From Nitrospira sp. (GTDB lineage: Bacteria > Nitrospirota > Nitrospiria > Nitrospirales > Nitrospiraceae), in assembly GCA_029194725.1 (NCBI GenBank), contig JARFXQ010000002.1, forward strand, positions 124,001-188,000: a DNA stretch of 64,000 nucleotides, read 5' to 3'. Numbering within the stretch: the first letter of the stretch is position 1; each line of letters opens with the position of its first letter. The position numbers were made by a program, and so were the translations under genes. This document shows, in pieces, positions 47,001 through 55,355 of the stretch. The notes under the pieces were generated by a model. The model did not search any database, was not told the DNA's origin, and saw only the letters and a list, made by a program, of their open reading frames with translations.

Positions 47001-47756
47001 CTACCTCTTCACCCCCAACATATTGATCCGGTGCGCGAGACAAGCTGCGCCGAATCCGTTGTCGATGTTCATCACTCCCACACCAGCCGCGCAGGAATTG
47101 AGCATGGTCAACAGCGCGGCGACTCCGCCGAAACTCGCACCATAGCCTCGGCTGGTCGGCACGGCAATGACGGGGCAGTGGACCAAGCCTCCCACCACAC
47201 TCGGCAGGACTCCGTCCATTCCGGCAGCGACGATCACGACTTGGGCTTCAAACAGCCGATCTTTTTTTCCGAGCAGCCGGTGGATGCCGGCGACACCGAC
47301 ATCGTACAGCCGCTCAACGTGGCTTCCCATCACTTCTGCTGTCACACGGGCTTCTTCCGCTACAGGCACATCCGCAGTTCCAGCGGTGACCACGAGTATA
47401 TGCCCATGTGGCTTCTGTCCGGAGGGGCGAATGGCCACAATGCGTGCATCGGGATAGTACTGTGCCCGACGATCCAGACGACGAATGGCGCGCGCGACGG
47501 ATGGATCGGCGCGAGTCGCCAGAAACGGCCCCTCTTTCTTGATGAGTGCCCGCGCGATGGCGACGACCTGCGCCGGGGTTTTCCCTTCGCACAAGACCAC
47601 CTCTGGGAACCCCTGTCGTAACGACCGATGATGATCAAGCGAGGCAAAGCCCAAATCCTCAAAAGGCAGCGACCGTAAGCGCTGAAGCGCCTGTTGCACC
47701 GTAACATGCCCTTGACGGACCTGTTGTAACAGCTGTTCGAGTCCTTCCGGATTCAT
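47001..47756 (-). CDS. larB: Nickel-pincer cofactor biosynthesis protein LarB
   Basis: A 251-aa protein that carboxylates and hydrolyses nicotinic acid adenine dinucleotide in the first step of the nickel-pincer cofactor pathway. The C-terminal two thirds is a PurE-like domain with VVTAGTADVPVAEEARVTAE, VIVAAGMDGVLPSVVGGLV and PTSRGYGASFGGVAALLTML. The start overlaps the gpsA stop by four bases (ATGA). Confidence 0.93.
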   Translation of the reverse strand: MNPEGLEQLLQQVRQGHVTVQQALQRLRSLPFEDLGFASLDHHRSLRQGFPEVVLCEGKTPAQVVAIARALIKKEGPFLATRADPSVARAIRRLDRRAQYYPDARIVAIRPSGQKPHGHILVVTAGTADVPVAEEARVTAEVMGSHVERLYDVGVAGIHRLLGKKDRLFEAQVVIVAAGMDGVLPSVVGGLVHCPVIAVPTSRGYGASFGGVAALLTMLNSCAAGVGVMNIDNGFGAACLAHRINMLGVKR

Positions 47757-48775
47757 GTCCGTCCTTTCTCTGACTTGGCGTCCCGCTCCATCAAATCACG
47801 GACGGCCTGGCTACAAGGTTTGCCGTCATACAGTACGGCGTTGATTTCTTGTATGATCGGCATATCGACCTGATAGCGACGGGCTAACGTGAATGCCGCG
47901 CGACTCGTCCGGACGCCCTCTGCGACAGCCTGCATTCCGGCCAATATCGCCTCCAACTTTTCTCCCTTGCCGAGCCGAACGCCGACCGAATGGTTTCGGC
48001 TCAGTGTGCCTGTACAGGTCAGCACCAGGTCGCCGACCCCCGAGAGTCCATAGAACGTGCGAGGATCGGCTCCCATTGCCGCGCCCAGCCGGATAATTTC
48101 AGCCAGGCCTCGGGTAATGAGGGCCGCGCGGGCATTGAGCCCAAGGTTCAGACCATCGATCACACCGGCAGCCAGCGCCATGACGTTCTTTAAGGCGCCG
48201 CCGAGCTGAACGCCGATCATGTCGGCATCAACGTATACACGAAACGCAGGCGTTATTAGCGCACTTTGAAACCACCGTACCAATTGCTCATCGGTGCCGG
48301 CCAAACACACGGCAGTGGGTAGGCCAGCGCTCAGTTCCGACGCAAAACTCGGTCCGGAGAGAACCATAAAGGAGCGGTGCATGGACGGAGGCAATTCGTC
48401 CTCCATGACCTGGGTCATCAATTTGGCCGTGTCTTCCTCTATGCCCTTGGTTGCACAGACGAACGGCAGGGGACCAGAGATGGAGGGTGCCAACTGATGC
48501 AACACGGATCGGGTGAGGTGTGAAGGAACGGCAAACAGAACCCCGTCGCGGTTCCTGACGGCCTCTCCTAGCGAGGAGGTGGCAGTCAAACCCGGAGGAA
48601 GAGGGATGCCCTTGAGGAAGGCCGAGTTTTCGTGCGAGGAGTTGATGGCATCGACGACATCGCGCTCATAGGCCCAGAGACGAACCTCCAGACCCTTCTC
48701 GGCCAGATGTTTTGCCAGGGCAGTGCCCCAGGCTCCGGCTCCAATAACGCCGATCTTGTTGATCGTGGTCGGCAT
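47753..48775 (-). CDS. gpsA: NAD(P)-dependent glycerol-3-phosphate dehydrogenase
   Basis: A 340-aa enzyme making sn-glycerol 3-phosphate for phospholipids. The nucleotide-binding fold starts GVIGAGAWGTALAKHLAEKG. CATKGIEEDTAKLMTQVM and QLGGALKNVMALAAGVIDGL contain the family's catalytic lysines. Length is standard. It is first in the pair with larB. Confidence 0.95.
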   Translation of the reverse strand: MPTTINKIGVIGAGAWGTALAKHLAEKGLEVRLWAYERDVVDAINSSHENSAFLKGIPLPPGLTATSSLGEAVRNRDGVLFAVPSHLTRSVLHQLAPSISGPLPFVCATKGIEEDTAKLMTQVMEDELPPSMHRSFMVLSGPSFASELSAGLPTAVCLAGTDEQLVRWFQSALITPAFRVYVDADMIGVQLGGALKNVMALAAGVIDGLNLGLNARAALITRGLAEIIRLGAAMGADPRTFYGLSGVGDLVLTCTGTLSRNHSVGVRLGKGEKLEAILAGMQAVAEGVRTSRAAFTLARRYQVDMPIIQEINAVLYDGKPCSQAVRDLMERDAKSEKGRT

Positions 48776-48953
48776 ACGCGATTCAGCCTCATGGCGAAAT
48801 CATCACCCATCCATTCAGGACGGCGGATTATATAGGAAGCGAGCAAGTACCTGTCAACGAAAGTGGATTGAGCCATGTGGACGGTAGTGGCACTGGGAAA
48901 ACACGTTTCTTTCCTGTAATCTCTCTAAGCTGTGATCTTTTCTTGGTCCGATT

Positions 48954-49316
48954 ATGCAAATCTGCCCTGCCTGTAGCCTGTCACAACCGGAGATCAATCG
49001 TTTCTGTATCCAATGTGGCCGGCGGCTCGACGGTGGATCGGATAGCCCACAAGATTCTCAACACCCTGCTACCTCGGCGGCGGATCAACTCAATCTCACC
49101 GTGCTCTATGGGATGGTTGGCGTTCTGGTTCTCGCCCTAGTATTCCCCCCCTGGGAGACCCCGCCGACGCAGACACCGGAGTTTCTCGGCCTGTATTTCA
49201 TCCTTTCTCCTCCCGCGCCCGAAGCTGTCGTGAGCCGCATGCTTCTGACGATTGAACTCGTCACGATTGCCATTGCCGGCATGTACGGCGCGTTTCTCTT
49301 TCGGAAGAAAAAATAG
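48954..49316 (+). CDS. Zinc-ribbon membrane protein
   Basis: A 120-aa protein. The N-terminal zinc ribbon has two CxxC pairs (CPAC at 4-7 and CIQC at 18-21, the usual NRFCIQCGRRL form). Two membrane helices follow at about 49-66 (TVLYGMVGVLVLALVFP) and 96-113 (LLTIELVTIAIAGMYGAFLF). No function is assigned. Confidence 0.7.
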   Translation: MQICPACSLSQPEINRFCIQCGRRLDGGSDSPQDSQHPATSAADQLNLTVLYGMVGVLVLALVFPPWETPPTQTPEFLGLYFILSPPAPEAVVSRMLLTIELVTIAIAGMYGAFLFRKKK

Positions 49317-49397
49317 GATCGTCAGCCGTCGTGCGCCGGTCGCCGAGAGACGCCATATCCCACCGATTCAAACGCGACTGGTGATTAACGTCGAGCT

Positions 49398-50198
49398 TCA
49401 GTCCAGCGCTAACGTGAGACATTTAGCCGAGCCGCCCGATCTCATGAATTCATCGAGCTGAACCGGGTGGGTTTCATACCCTCTTCTGCGGAGCCACGCT
49501 TGAGTGGAGGGACAGCCGACAGGGAGGACGACGTGTTTCCCGACACAGACGGCATTGCAGGCGAACTTCAAGGCTTCATCTTCAGGAACGGTGAGACGCT
49601 GCTTGTCCGGAACACGTTCTGCAATCGCCGCCTGGCCATAGGTATCAAACGCGGCGGGGAAATAGAGGAGATCGCCCCCGCTCAAGGGACAGAAACAGGT
49701 GTCCAGATGGTAGAAACGGCTATCGACGAGTTCGAGCGGAATAATTTCTCGGTGAAAATGTTCGCTAAGGACCGGGAAGACGCGAATATCCGATCGTTGT
49801 CGATATCCGCCGAACCAGTATTCCGGGAAACCCAGGAGATCCCCGGCGCCTTCAAAATAAAGGTCTGCTTCTACCGTCATCACCTCATAGCCATGCCCAC
49901 GAAACCAATTCTCGAAGTGAGCTTCTTCTCGTTGCCGTTCCGGATATCGGAAGCGACTCACGACAGCGGTTCGTCCAACTACGACGCCGGCATTCGCCGT
50001 AAATACGAGATCGGGTAGCTCAGGAATGGGAGTCATTCGTTCGAGAACGGCACCCAGGTTCTTTTCAAGCACGTGTACCAATTCATGCCACTGCCGCACC
50101 GCCCGTCCGTGATCCACGCGATTCGTAAGGCGCATCCAGGGATTGATCTCATACTCAATCCCAAAATAATCAGGAGGACAGACGAGGAGGCGGCTCAT
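49398..50198 (-). CDS. Arginine dihydrolase-like guanidine-modifying enzyme
   Basis: A 266-aa protein of the amidinotransferase/DDAH fold. It matches the N-terminal domain of cyanobacterial ArgZ/AgrE, which converts arginine to ornithine, CO2 and two NH3. The expected residues are visible: Asn19 (INPWM), Asn69 (FTANAG; Asn rather than Asp here marks dihydrolases), His164 (FYHLDTCF) and the nucleophile Cys260 (SAKCLTLAL). It overlaps the TIGR00300 gene by four bases, so the two halves of AgrE are separate genes here. An arginine-deiminase-like product cannot be fully ruled out. Confidence 0.8.
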   Translation of the reverse strand: MSRLLVCPPDYFGIEYEINPWMRLTNRVDHGRAVRQWHELVHVLEKNLGAVLERMTPIPELPDLVFTANAGVVVGRTAVVSRFRYPERQREEAHFENWFRGHGYEVMTVEADLYFEGAGDLLGFPEYWFGGYRQRSDIRVFPVLSEHFHREIIPLELVDSRFYHLDTCFCPLSGGDLLYFPAAFDTYGQAAIAERVPDKQRLTVPEDEALKFACNAVCVGKHVVLPVGCPSTQAWLRRRGYETHPVQLDEFMRSGGSAKCLTLALD

Positions 50199-51451
50199 GT
50201 CGACCTTCCCAACACCCGAGCGAGTTCCGACAGAAACGATGCTGCATCCATGACGAGGCCGACGGCCTGAAAGCTCCCGCGATCGGCCAGCTTGGTCGGG
50301 ACCGATGGGTTGACATCAACACAGACTGTGGGGATGGTAGCGGGCAGCAGATTGCCGGTCGCCACGGAGTGGAGCGTCGAGGCGACGAGGAGAGCCAGCC
50401 CGACACCGGGGATCAAGGCACGCATCGCGCTTTGTGCGCGAACGGAATCCGTGATCACTCCGGGCAAGGGACCGTCATCGCGAATCGTTCCGGACATGAC
50501 CACCGGCACACCTTTTTTGACACAAGCCGCCATGATTCCCTGCTTGATCATTCCCGATGTGACCGCCGCCTCAATGCTGCCGATTGAACGAATCCGGTTG
50601 ATGGTCCTCAAATGGAGTTCATGACCATGCGGGACAGCTCGTCCGGCGCTAAGCCCATAGCCCAGCGACGTGCCGAACAGATCTGCTTCCATGTCATGCG
50701 CAGCCAGCGCATTCCCACAAAACACGATATGAATAAATCTCTGTTCAATCAGCCAGGTGAGGGGCTCTCGACCGCCGGCATGAATGATCGCCGGTCCTCC
50801 TGCCAACAAGACTTTGGAATCCGTCTGTCCATGCCGATGCCGTTCTCGCAACTGCCTCATCCGAGTCGCGATATCGGCGATGATATGGCTGTGGGGCCGT
50901 TCTGCCGATACCTGCGATTCCATGAACCCGAATACATCCCGCTCTTGCGGACGCTGCAGTGGTATGACACGCACTCCCTCTCGACCAATCACGATCTGAT
51001 CACCACGACGGACTTCGCCCATCGGCATGGCATGGGCGCTGGACCCAGTCTCACTGACCACGATGGCGAGGTCCATCTCGATTCGATCCACGTCCAGCCA
51101 TCGCCCATTGAGTCGGATCTGGGTAGGCAGATGCGTCGTGGCGTAAAAGCCATCGGGTAACACCCCATCGGCGGGCGCTTGGTCGATGCGGCAGTTTGCT
51201 TCACGTTCAATCGAGGCGCCGTGTGGTTGAATCGCCTTCAGAATATCGTCTAAGAGCGGCCTCGATCCTGTCTGGATTCGGATACGAGCGCGAGACGGTT
51301 CTTCCCTGGTCTTCCCGATGTGAACATCTTCCAGGTCGAATGTCCCCCCCATCATCAGGATGAGATCCAACACCTTCGCCAACACGAGAGAGTCGATGAT
51401 GTGCCCTTGAAGGTACACGCTTTCTTGGTATTGGTTCATCGAGGTACTCAC
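50195..51451 (-). CDS. TIGR00300 family protein (AgrE C-terminal domain-like)
   Basis: A 418-aa protein of the LOR/SDH-related TIGR00300 family. In cyanobacterial AgrE the same domain is fused to an arginine dihydrolase and acts as an ornithine cyclodeaminase that makes proline. The start VYLQGHIIDSLVLAKVLDLI and GGTFDLEDVHIGK are typical. A nucleotide-binding fold lies in the C-terminal half (KVLLAGGPAIIHAGG). With the downstream gene it would turn arginine into proline and ammonia. An archaeal-type ornithine cyclodeaminase is the nearest other reading. Confidence 0.8.
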   Translation of the reverse strand: MSTSMNQYQESVYLQGHIIDSLVLAKVLDLILMMGGTFDLEDVHIGKTREEPSRARIRIQTGSRPLLDDILKAIQPHGASIEREANCRIDQAPADGVLPDGFYATTHLPTQIRLNGRWLDVDRIEMDLAIVVSETGSSAHAMPMGEVRRGDQIVIGREGVRVIPLQRPQERDVFGFMESQVSAERPHSHIIADIATRMRQLRERHRHGQTDSKVLLAGGPAIIHAGGREPLTWLIEQRFIHIVFCGNALAAHDMEADLFGTSLGYGLSAGRAVPHGHELHLRTINRIRSIGSIEAAVTSGMIKQGIMAACVKKGVPVVMSGTIRDDGPLPGVITDSVRAQSAMRALIPGVGLALLVASTLHSVATGNLLPATIPTVCVDVNPSVPTKLADRGSFQAVGLVMDAASFLSELARVLGRST

Positions 51452-51727
51452 TGAATGTGCTCATATTGTATCACCCACCATGGCGAGAGAAAGGAAATGA
51501 GAGGAACTAATGCTTCGTGGGAGATACCTTCATTACTTCCCTGCCTACGCTCGTAGCTTAGGCTTCGGGCGGGAGGTTGAGGAAAGGGGATGCGAAGGGC
51601 TCCGCACTTGGAGCTAAGAGGTCGGATATCTTTATCGGGCTCCGGACTCTTTGCCGTCGGGGAGATGTGGCCTTAATATCTGATCTCGGAAGTTGTGTGA
51701 GCGGTAATTCAAATGTGATGGAATGTC

Positions 51728-52111
51728 TTACCGAACGTGCTCCAGCCGATCATGGTCCGCCTTTGCCAAAGCCCGCACTGCTTGGATCTCCGGCATCCGT
51801 TGCTCCTCTGTCTCAATGCATTTCGTCCAAGGATGAGAAAGCGCGCCGACGCCGGCTCCGATCATACCGGTCGCTAGGGTTGGAACAAACAGCGGCCCGC
51901 CGATCACGAAACCGGCCCACATTAGCGCGCCGTTGTCCCGTTGCTCGCCGATCTGCACCAGTCGCTCCGCCGGGTAGAGGGGGAACGTGCCGATTTCTGT
52001 TCCGAGACTGGCGCTTTCACCGATCGTTCGACAACGTGCTTCAGTCGATACAGGGAAACCGATGAGTGTCAGTATGTGGGCGAATACTATTGATAGAACA
52101 GCACCCTTCAT
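51728..52111 (-). CDS. Exported or membrane protein of unknown function
   Basis: A 127-aa protein from ATG 52111, set by the strong site AAGGAGG six bases upstream; a longer frame to 52174 reads through that site. A signal peptide (MKGAVLSIVFAHILTLIGF) is followed by a mature part with a hydrophobic Gly-rich segment (GALMWAGFVIGGPLFVPTLA). Two cysteines are present. No family is recognised. Confidence 0.65.
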   Translation of the reverse strand: MKGAVLSIVFAHILTLIGFPVSTEARCRTIGESASLGTEIGTFPLYPAERLVQIGEQRDNGALMWAGFVIGGPLFVPTLATGMIGAGVGALSHPWTKCIETEEQRMPEIQAVRALAKADHDRLEHVR

Positions 52112-52406
52112 TGGTGACCTCCTTAGCGCGGAGCAATTCAATGTTTCTGCTGCAACCGAAGCCGACGAAATCATTCTCCTCTTGCCTCCACCGGCACCTT
52201 AAAAAGGTATAGGAATAGGCCGCCGTGATCAAGAGCTTCGAATCATCGAAGACGTAACCGACACTCCTTCGAGGAGTTTATGCTTGTCGACCACGATGAC
52301 ATTCTCTGTACCTGAGGGCACCATAAAGGATCGGTTTAGTTAAGATCGAGAGACATCGGTTAAACCGGTGCTCGTCTCAGAAGCTTGAGTCTTGCGTTTC
52401 ACAGGG

Positions 52407-53453
52407 CTACGAGAGATTCGCATCGGCCTTCATCAGTTCCCTAAGCACGCTTGTGGCGTAGGCACCAGGAGGTAAACTGAAGAAGAGCGTGAGGGTATCC
52501 CCGTCCAAAGACCATTCCAATTCAGCGAGGGGAATGCGAAGCGCTCGGCGCTCGCCACGGAATCCGCAAGCCTTCGCAGCGGCGACGAGGCTTTCCTTCG
52601 TTGCGCCTGCTTCGACGATGACGGCTTCCTCGGTTCGGCCAGGTTCTCCGTTTGCCCAGGATGCCCGCGAACCAAAGAGGATGCCCGTCGGGCTGATTTC
52701 AAAACGATCGGCTCGTGGCTGTTCCTTGTCAGCATCCTCGACTTGAAAGCAGGCGCCATTCTCTAGCTTCATAGCCCAATCACCAACGAAGATCTTGTCG
52801 AGATGGTTGATCCTTCGCGCAAGCATCCGATTGAACAAGAAGGATTGATAGGAGTTGAGATACCAGATGCGGGTGGCGCGATTCATCTTCTCACGCCGCC
52901 GCGCATCGTGCAGCAATAGAGCGCCGATACGATAGTTCTCACCATCCTTCCCTTGCCGCTGAGGGCCGAAGTAGTTGGGTACGCCGCGTGTGCTCAGCTG
53001 TTGAAGGACGGCCGGCACGGTTTCAGCCGCGTGAGCTGCGATGTTGCGGATGATTAAACGGAATCGATTGCCGGCATGATGGCCGGTTCGTAGCCGATTG
53101 CGATGGCGCCCGAGGATCTGCACATTGAGGATCATGTCATCGATGCTGAGGCGAGAGAGCTGTTCCGGCTGGATGCCTTGCAAGGAGACCATCTGAGTCG
53201 TCACGGCTCGCGAATCTTTTAGCCCTGCCACGCCGACGGCCTGTGCTTTGATCCCCAATGAAGACGAGAGGCGACGGACCAGATCCGGCGTGGAAAGCCC
53301 ACGTTTAGTGATGGTCACGTACAGATGTTCGCCTTCCCCGCAAGGAAGATAGAGCGGTCGTTCTTCAACTCGAAAGTCTTCAGGTACGGTGCGGATTTGT
53401 CCGCCGATTCCAGGCCATTTGTCGGTAAGAAAAGGGTCGATTGGTAGCGTCAC
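52407..53453 (-). CDS. truD: tRNA pseudouridine(13) synthase TruD
   Basis: A 348-aa TruD enzyme that makes pseudouridine at position 13 of tRNA(Glu). The start region is GGQIRTVPEDFRVEERPLYL. The catalytic Asp lies in VAGLKDSRAVTTQMVSLQG. GNRFRLIIRNI, VPNYFGPQRQG and YLNSYQSFLFNRML are further family blocks. Length is usual. It stands alone, divergent from the phosphoesterase gene. Confidence 0.93.
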   Translation of the reverse strand: MTLPIDPFLTDKWPGIGGQIRTVPEDFRVEERPLYLPCGEGEHLYVTITKRGLSTPDLVRRLSSSLGIKAQAVGVAGLKDSRAVTTQMVSLQGIQPEQLSRLSIDDMILNVQILGRHRNRLRTGHHAGNRFRLIIRNIAAHAAETVPAVLQQLSTRGVPNYFGPQRQGKDGENYRIGALLLHDARRREKMNRATRIWYLNSYQSFLFNRMLARRINHLDKIFVGDWAMKLENGACFQVEDADKEQPRADRFEISPTGILFGSRASWANGEPGRTEEAVIVEAGATKESLVAAAKACGFRGERRALRIPLAELEWSLDGDTLTLFFSLPPGAYATSVLRELMKADANLS

Positions 53454-53577
53454 AGGGTTTCCTTTGTCTGCATGATGGCTGTTCGAGGAAATGTGTTATC
53501 AAATCTGGTGAGAGAGAAGTACATGTTATACTCGTCTCGTTCATGCGGGAACGATCAGGCAAACGACAGGTTGTGGA

Positions 53578-54417
53578 ATGAGCAGACGACGGACTGTGTC
53601 ATGGCCTGATCGCGCGCGATCATACGTCGGCTATTGCCTGAGCGAGCCGCTCTATCGGGCGTTCAGCCTGGTTCCTCATTGGGAATGGGGGTTGTCCGAT
53701 CATGACGTGACCATCCTGACCCATAGATATTCTTCACTCGCCGGTCGTCGCGCCGTCCATCTCACGGATCTGCACCTGGACCGACATCATACGAGGCATG
53801 ATCGTATTGTCGAAACCGTGAGGGAACTCCACCCTGATTGGGTTTTCATTACCGGGGATCTGCTCAACGTACCGGAAGGTCTGCCTCACCTCTTTCATTT
53901 CCTTGAACGGCTCCGCGCCATCGCGCCCCTGTACATGACGTTGGGCAATCACGACCATTATAGCGGAGTGCCTGTGTCACAGTTTTCCGAGCTTGCCGAT
54001 CGACACAAGATCACGCTGCTAGTGAATCAAAGTGCCGTCGTGTCGACGGGAAAGGGGGAACTGGCAATCGTCGGCGCCGATGATCCATCGCTTCATCGTG
54101 CCGATCTGCGATGTGTCCCGCCCCGAGCCGACCATCGCTTTACATTGCTGCTGGCCCATGCGCCGAATATTCTCGACTATGTCGAGCCGCATCATGCCAT
54201 TGATTTGATTCTTTGCGGACACAGTCACGGCGGCCAGTGGAGAGTGCCGGGAATACCCACCTTCTGGCTTCCCCCTGGATGCAATGGCCGCGTGGCCGGT
54301 TGGCACGAATCCGGCCAACATAGGCTGTACGTCAACCGTGGCCTGGGCTGGTCGTTCCTGCCGTTTCGCTTCAATTGCAGGCCTGAGATCGCCGTGATCG
54401 AGTGGGTACAGGAATAG
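53578..54417 (+). CDS. Metallophosphoesterase
   Basis: A 279-aa enzyme with the calcineurin-like metal sites in order: HLTDLHLDRHH (about 61), FITGDLLN, TLGNHDHYSG, LLLAHAPN and CGHSHGGQW. This subtype (YaeI-like) often acts on membrane lipids or UDP-sugars, but the substrate cannot be told from the sequence. The N-terminus has no clear signal peptide. Confidence 0.87.
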   Translation: MSRRRTVSWPDRARSYVGYCLSEPLYRAFSLVPHWEWGLSDHDVTILTHRYSSLAGRRAVHLTDLHLDRHHTRHDRIVETVRELHPDWVFITGDLLNVPEGLPHLFHFLERLRAIAPLYMTLGNHDHYSGVPVSQFSELADRHKITLLVNQSAVVSTGKGELAIVGADDPSLHRADLRCVPPRADHRFTLLLAHAPNILDYVEPHHAIDLILCGHSHGGQWRVPGIPTFWLPPGCNGRVAGWHESGQHRLYVNRGLGWSFLPFRFNCRPEIAVIEWVQE

Positions 54418-54441
54418 GCAGACCCGCAAGCTGCGTGATCG

Positions 54442-55077
54442 TCACTCTCGCATCTGTTCCAGCGCTTCTCTGGCCCTGCTTCTCACGGTTTGGTCCCAAT
54501 CCTGTTCCATAACGACCTTCAGTCGGTCGTGCGTTTCGGTTGCCCGTAATCGTCCCAAGCCCAAGGCGGCGCAGGACCGTACGTAGGCATGGTCATCTTC
54601 TAGGGCCTTGATCAGCAGCGGCACCACCGACAGATCTTGCAACGCCCCCAAATGGCTTGCTGCCATCCCCCTGATGCGATGCTGTTTGTCGCCCAGCGCT
54701 CGTTGTAAGGTCGTGGCAAACAGCTCCTTCAAGGCAGGGATGGCTGGTTCGAGCCCATCGATTCGGTACTCGTTGAGTTCGAGCAAGGCAAAGGCAAGTT
54801 CAAGCCGTTTATCCCAGGCAGATTCTCGATCGAACAGAGTGAGGAGCTTGGCTCGTTCACGCCCTCTCGTACGGCGGCGACGGAGTGCTCTTATAGGAAT
54901 GAACAGCAAAGCGGCAATCGTTAAGCCGAGCGCCGCCATCGGCAAGGCCTGATCGATAACATAGTCTTGAGTGTCGAGCGATAGCCGTTTCCAGACCCAT
55001 ACGCCGGTTACAATAGTGACGATCAGAATGACGAGCAGAGCGAGGTTGATCTGCCCCTGTTCGTGACGGTTCGACAT
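54442..55077 (-). CDS. Membrane-anchored HEAT-repeat protein
   Basis: A 211-aa protein. Two membrane helices lie at about 10-28 (LALLVILIVTIVTGVWVWK) and 44-65 (MAALGLTIAALLFIPIRAL). Three or so HEAT repeats follow in the C-terminal half (DLSVVPLLIKALEDDHAYVR, SCAALGLGRLRATETHDRLK), facing the cytoplasm. Such repeats bind other proteins. No partner is evident. Confidence 0.78.
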   Translation of the reverse strand: MSNRHEQGQINLALLVILIVTIVTGVWVWKRLSLDTQDYVIDQALPMAALGLTIAALLFIPIRALRRRRTRGRERAKLLTLFDRESAWDKRLELAFALLELNEYRIDGLEPAIPALKELFATTLQRALGDKQHRIRGMAASHLGALQDLSVVPLLIKALEDDHAYVRSCAALGLGRLRATETHDRLKVVMEQDWDQTVRSRAREALEQMRE

Positions 55078-55117
55078 AGGGGGCGATCATACGAAGCTGA
55101 TCGAAGGATCGTCAAAT

Positions 55118-55256
55118 TCCAGTGAGAATCCGTTCACCCTGAGCTGTCGCAGGGTCCAAGATGTCGTGTCGCTCCGTTCATGCAGTTCGACCAAGCTCAC
55201 CGCAGGGTTCGACAGGCCTGCCCTGAGCTTGTCGAAGGGCTCACCACGAACGGATC
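55118..55256. repeat. Dispersed intergenic repeat
   Basis: The sequence contains CCTGAGCTTGTCGAAGGGCT and, further left, an inverse-like CACCCTGAGCTGTCGCAGGG, with GTTCGACAGGCCTGCCC in the middle. CTGAGC-TTGTCGAAGG is the hallmark of a short palindromic repeat found many times between genes in many bacteria. The arms can fold into a hairpin. It fills most of the gap between the HEAT-repeat gene and the UspA-ABC1 gene. Confidence 0.65.
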
Positions 55257-55355
55257 TCTGGGGCACTACACTGGTACCTCCCCACATAATTGACATGCAA
55301 TCGTAGCACTAGTCATACTCTTTCGCGATCACCGTCGGTGAGGGTGGCAGGGATT

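Noticed and set aside
51540..51575. Short palindromic string with CTACGCTCGTAG
   Set aside because: Too short and not near a gene end or start in a way that suggests a terminator or operator.
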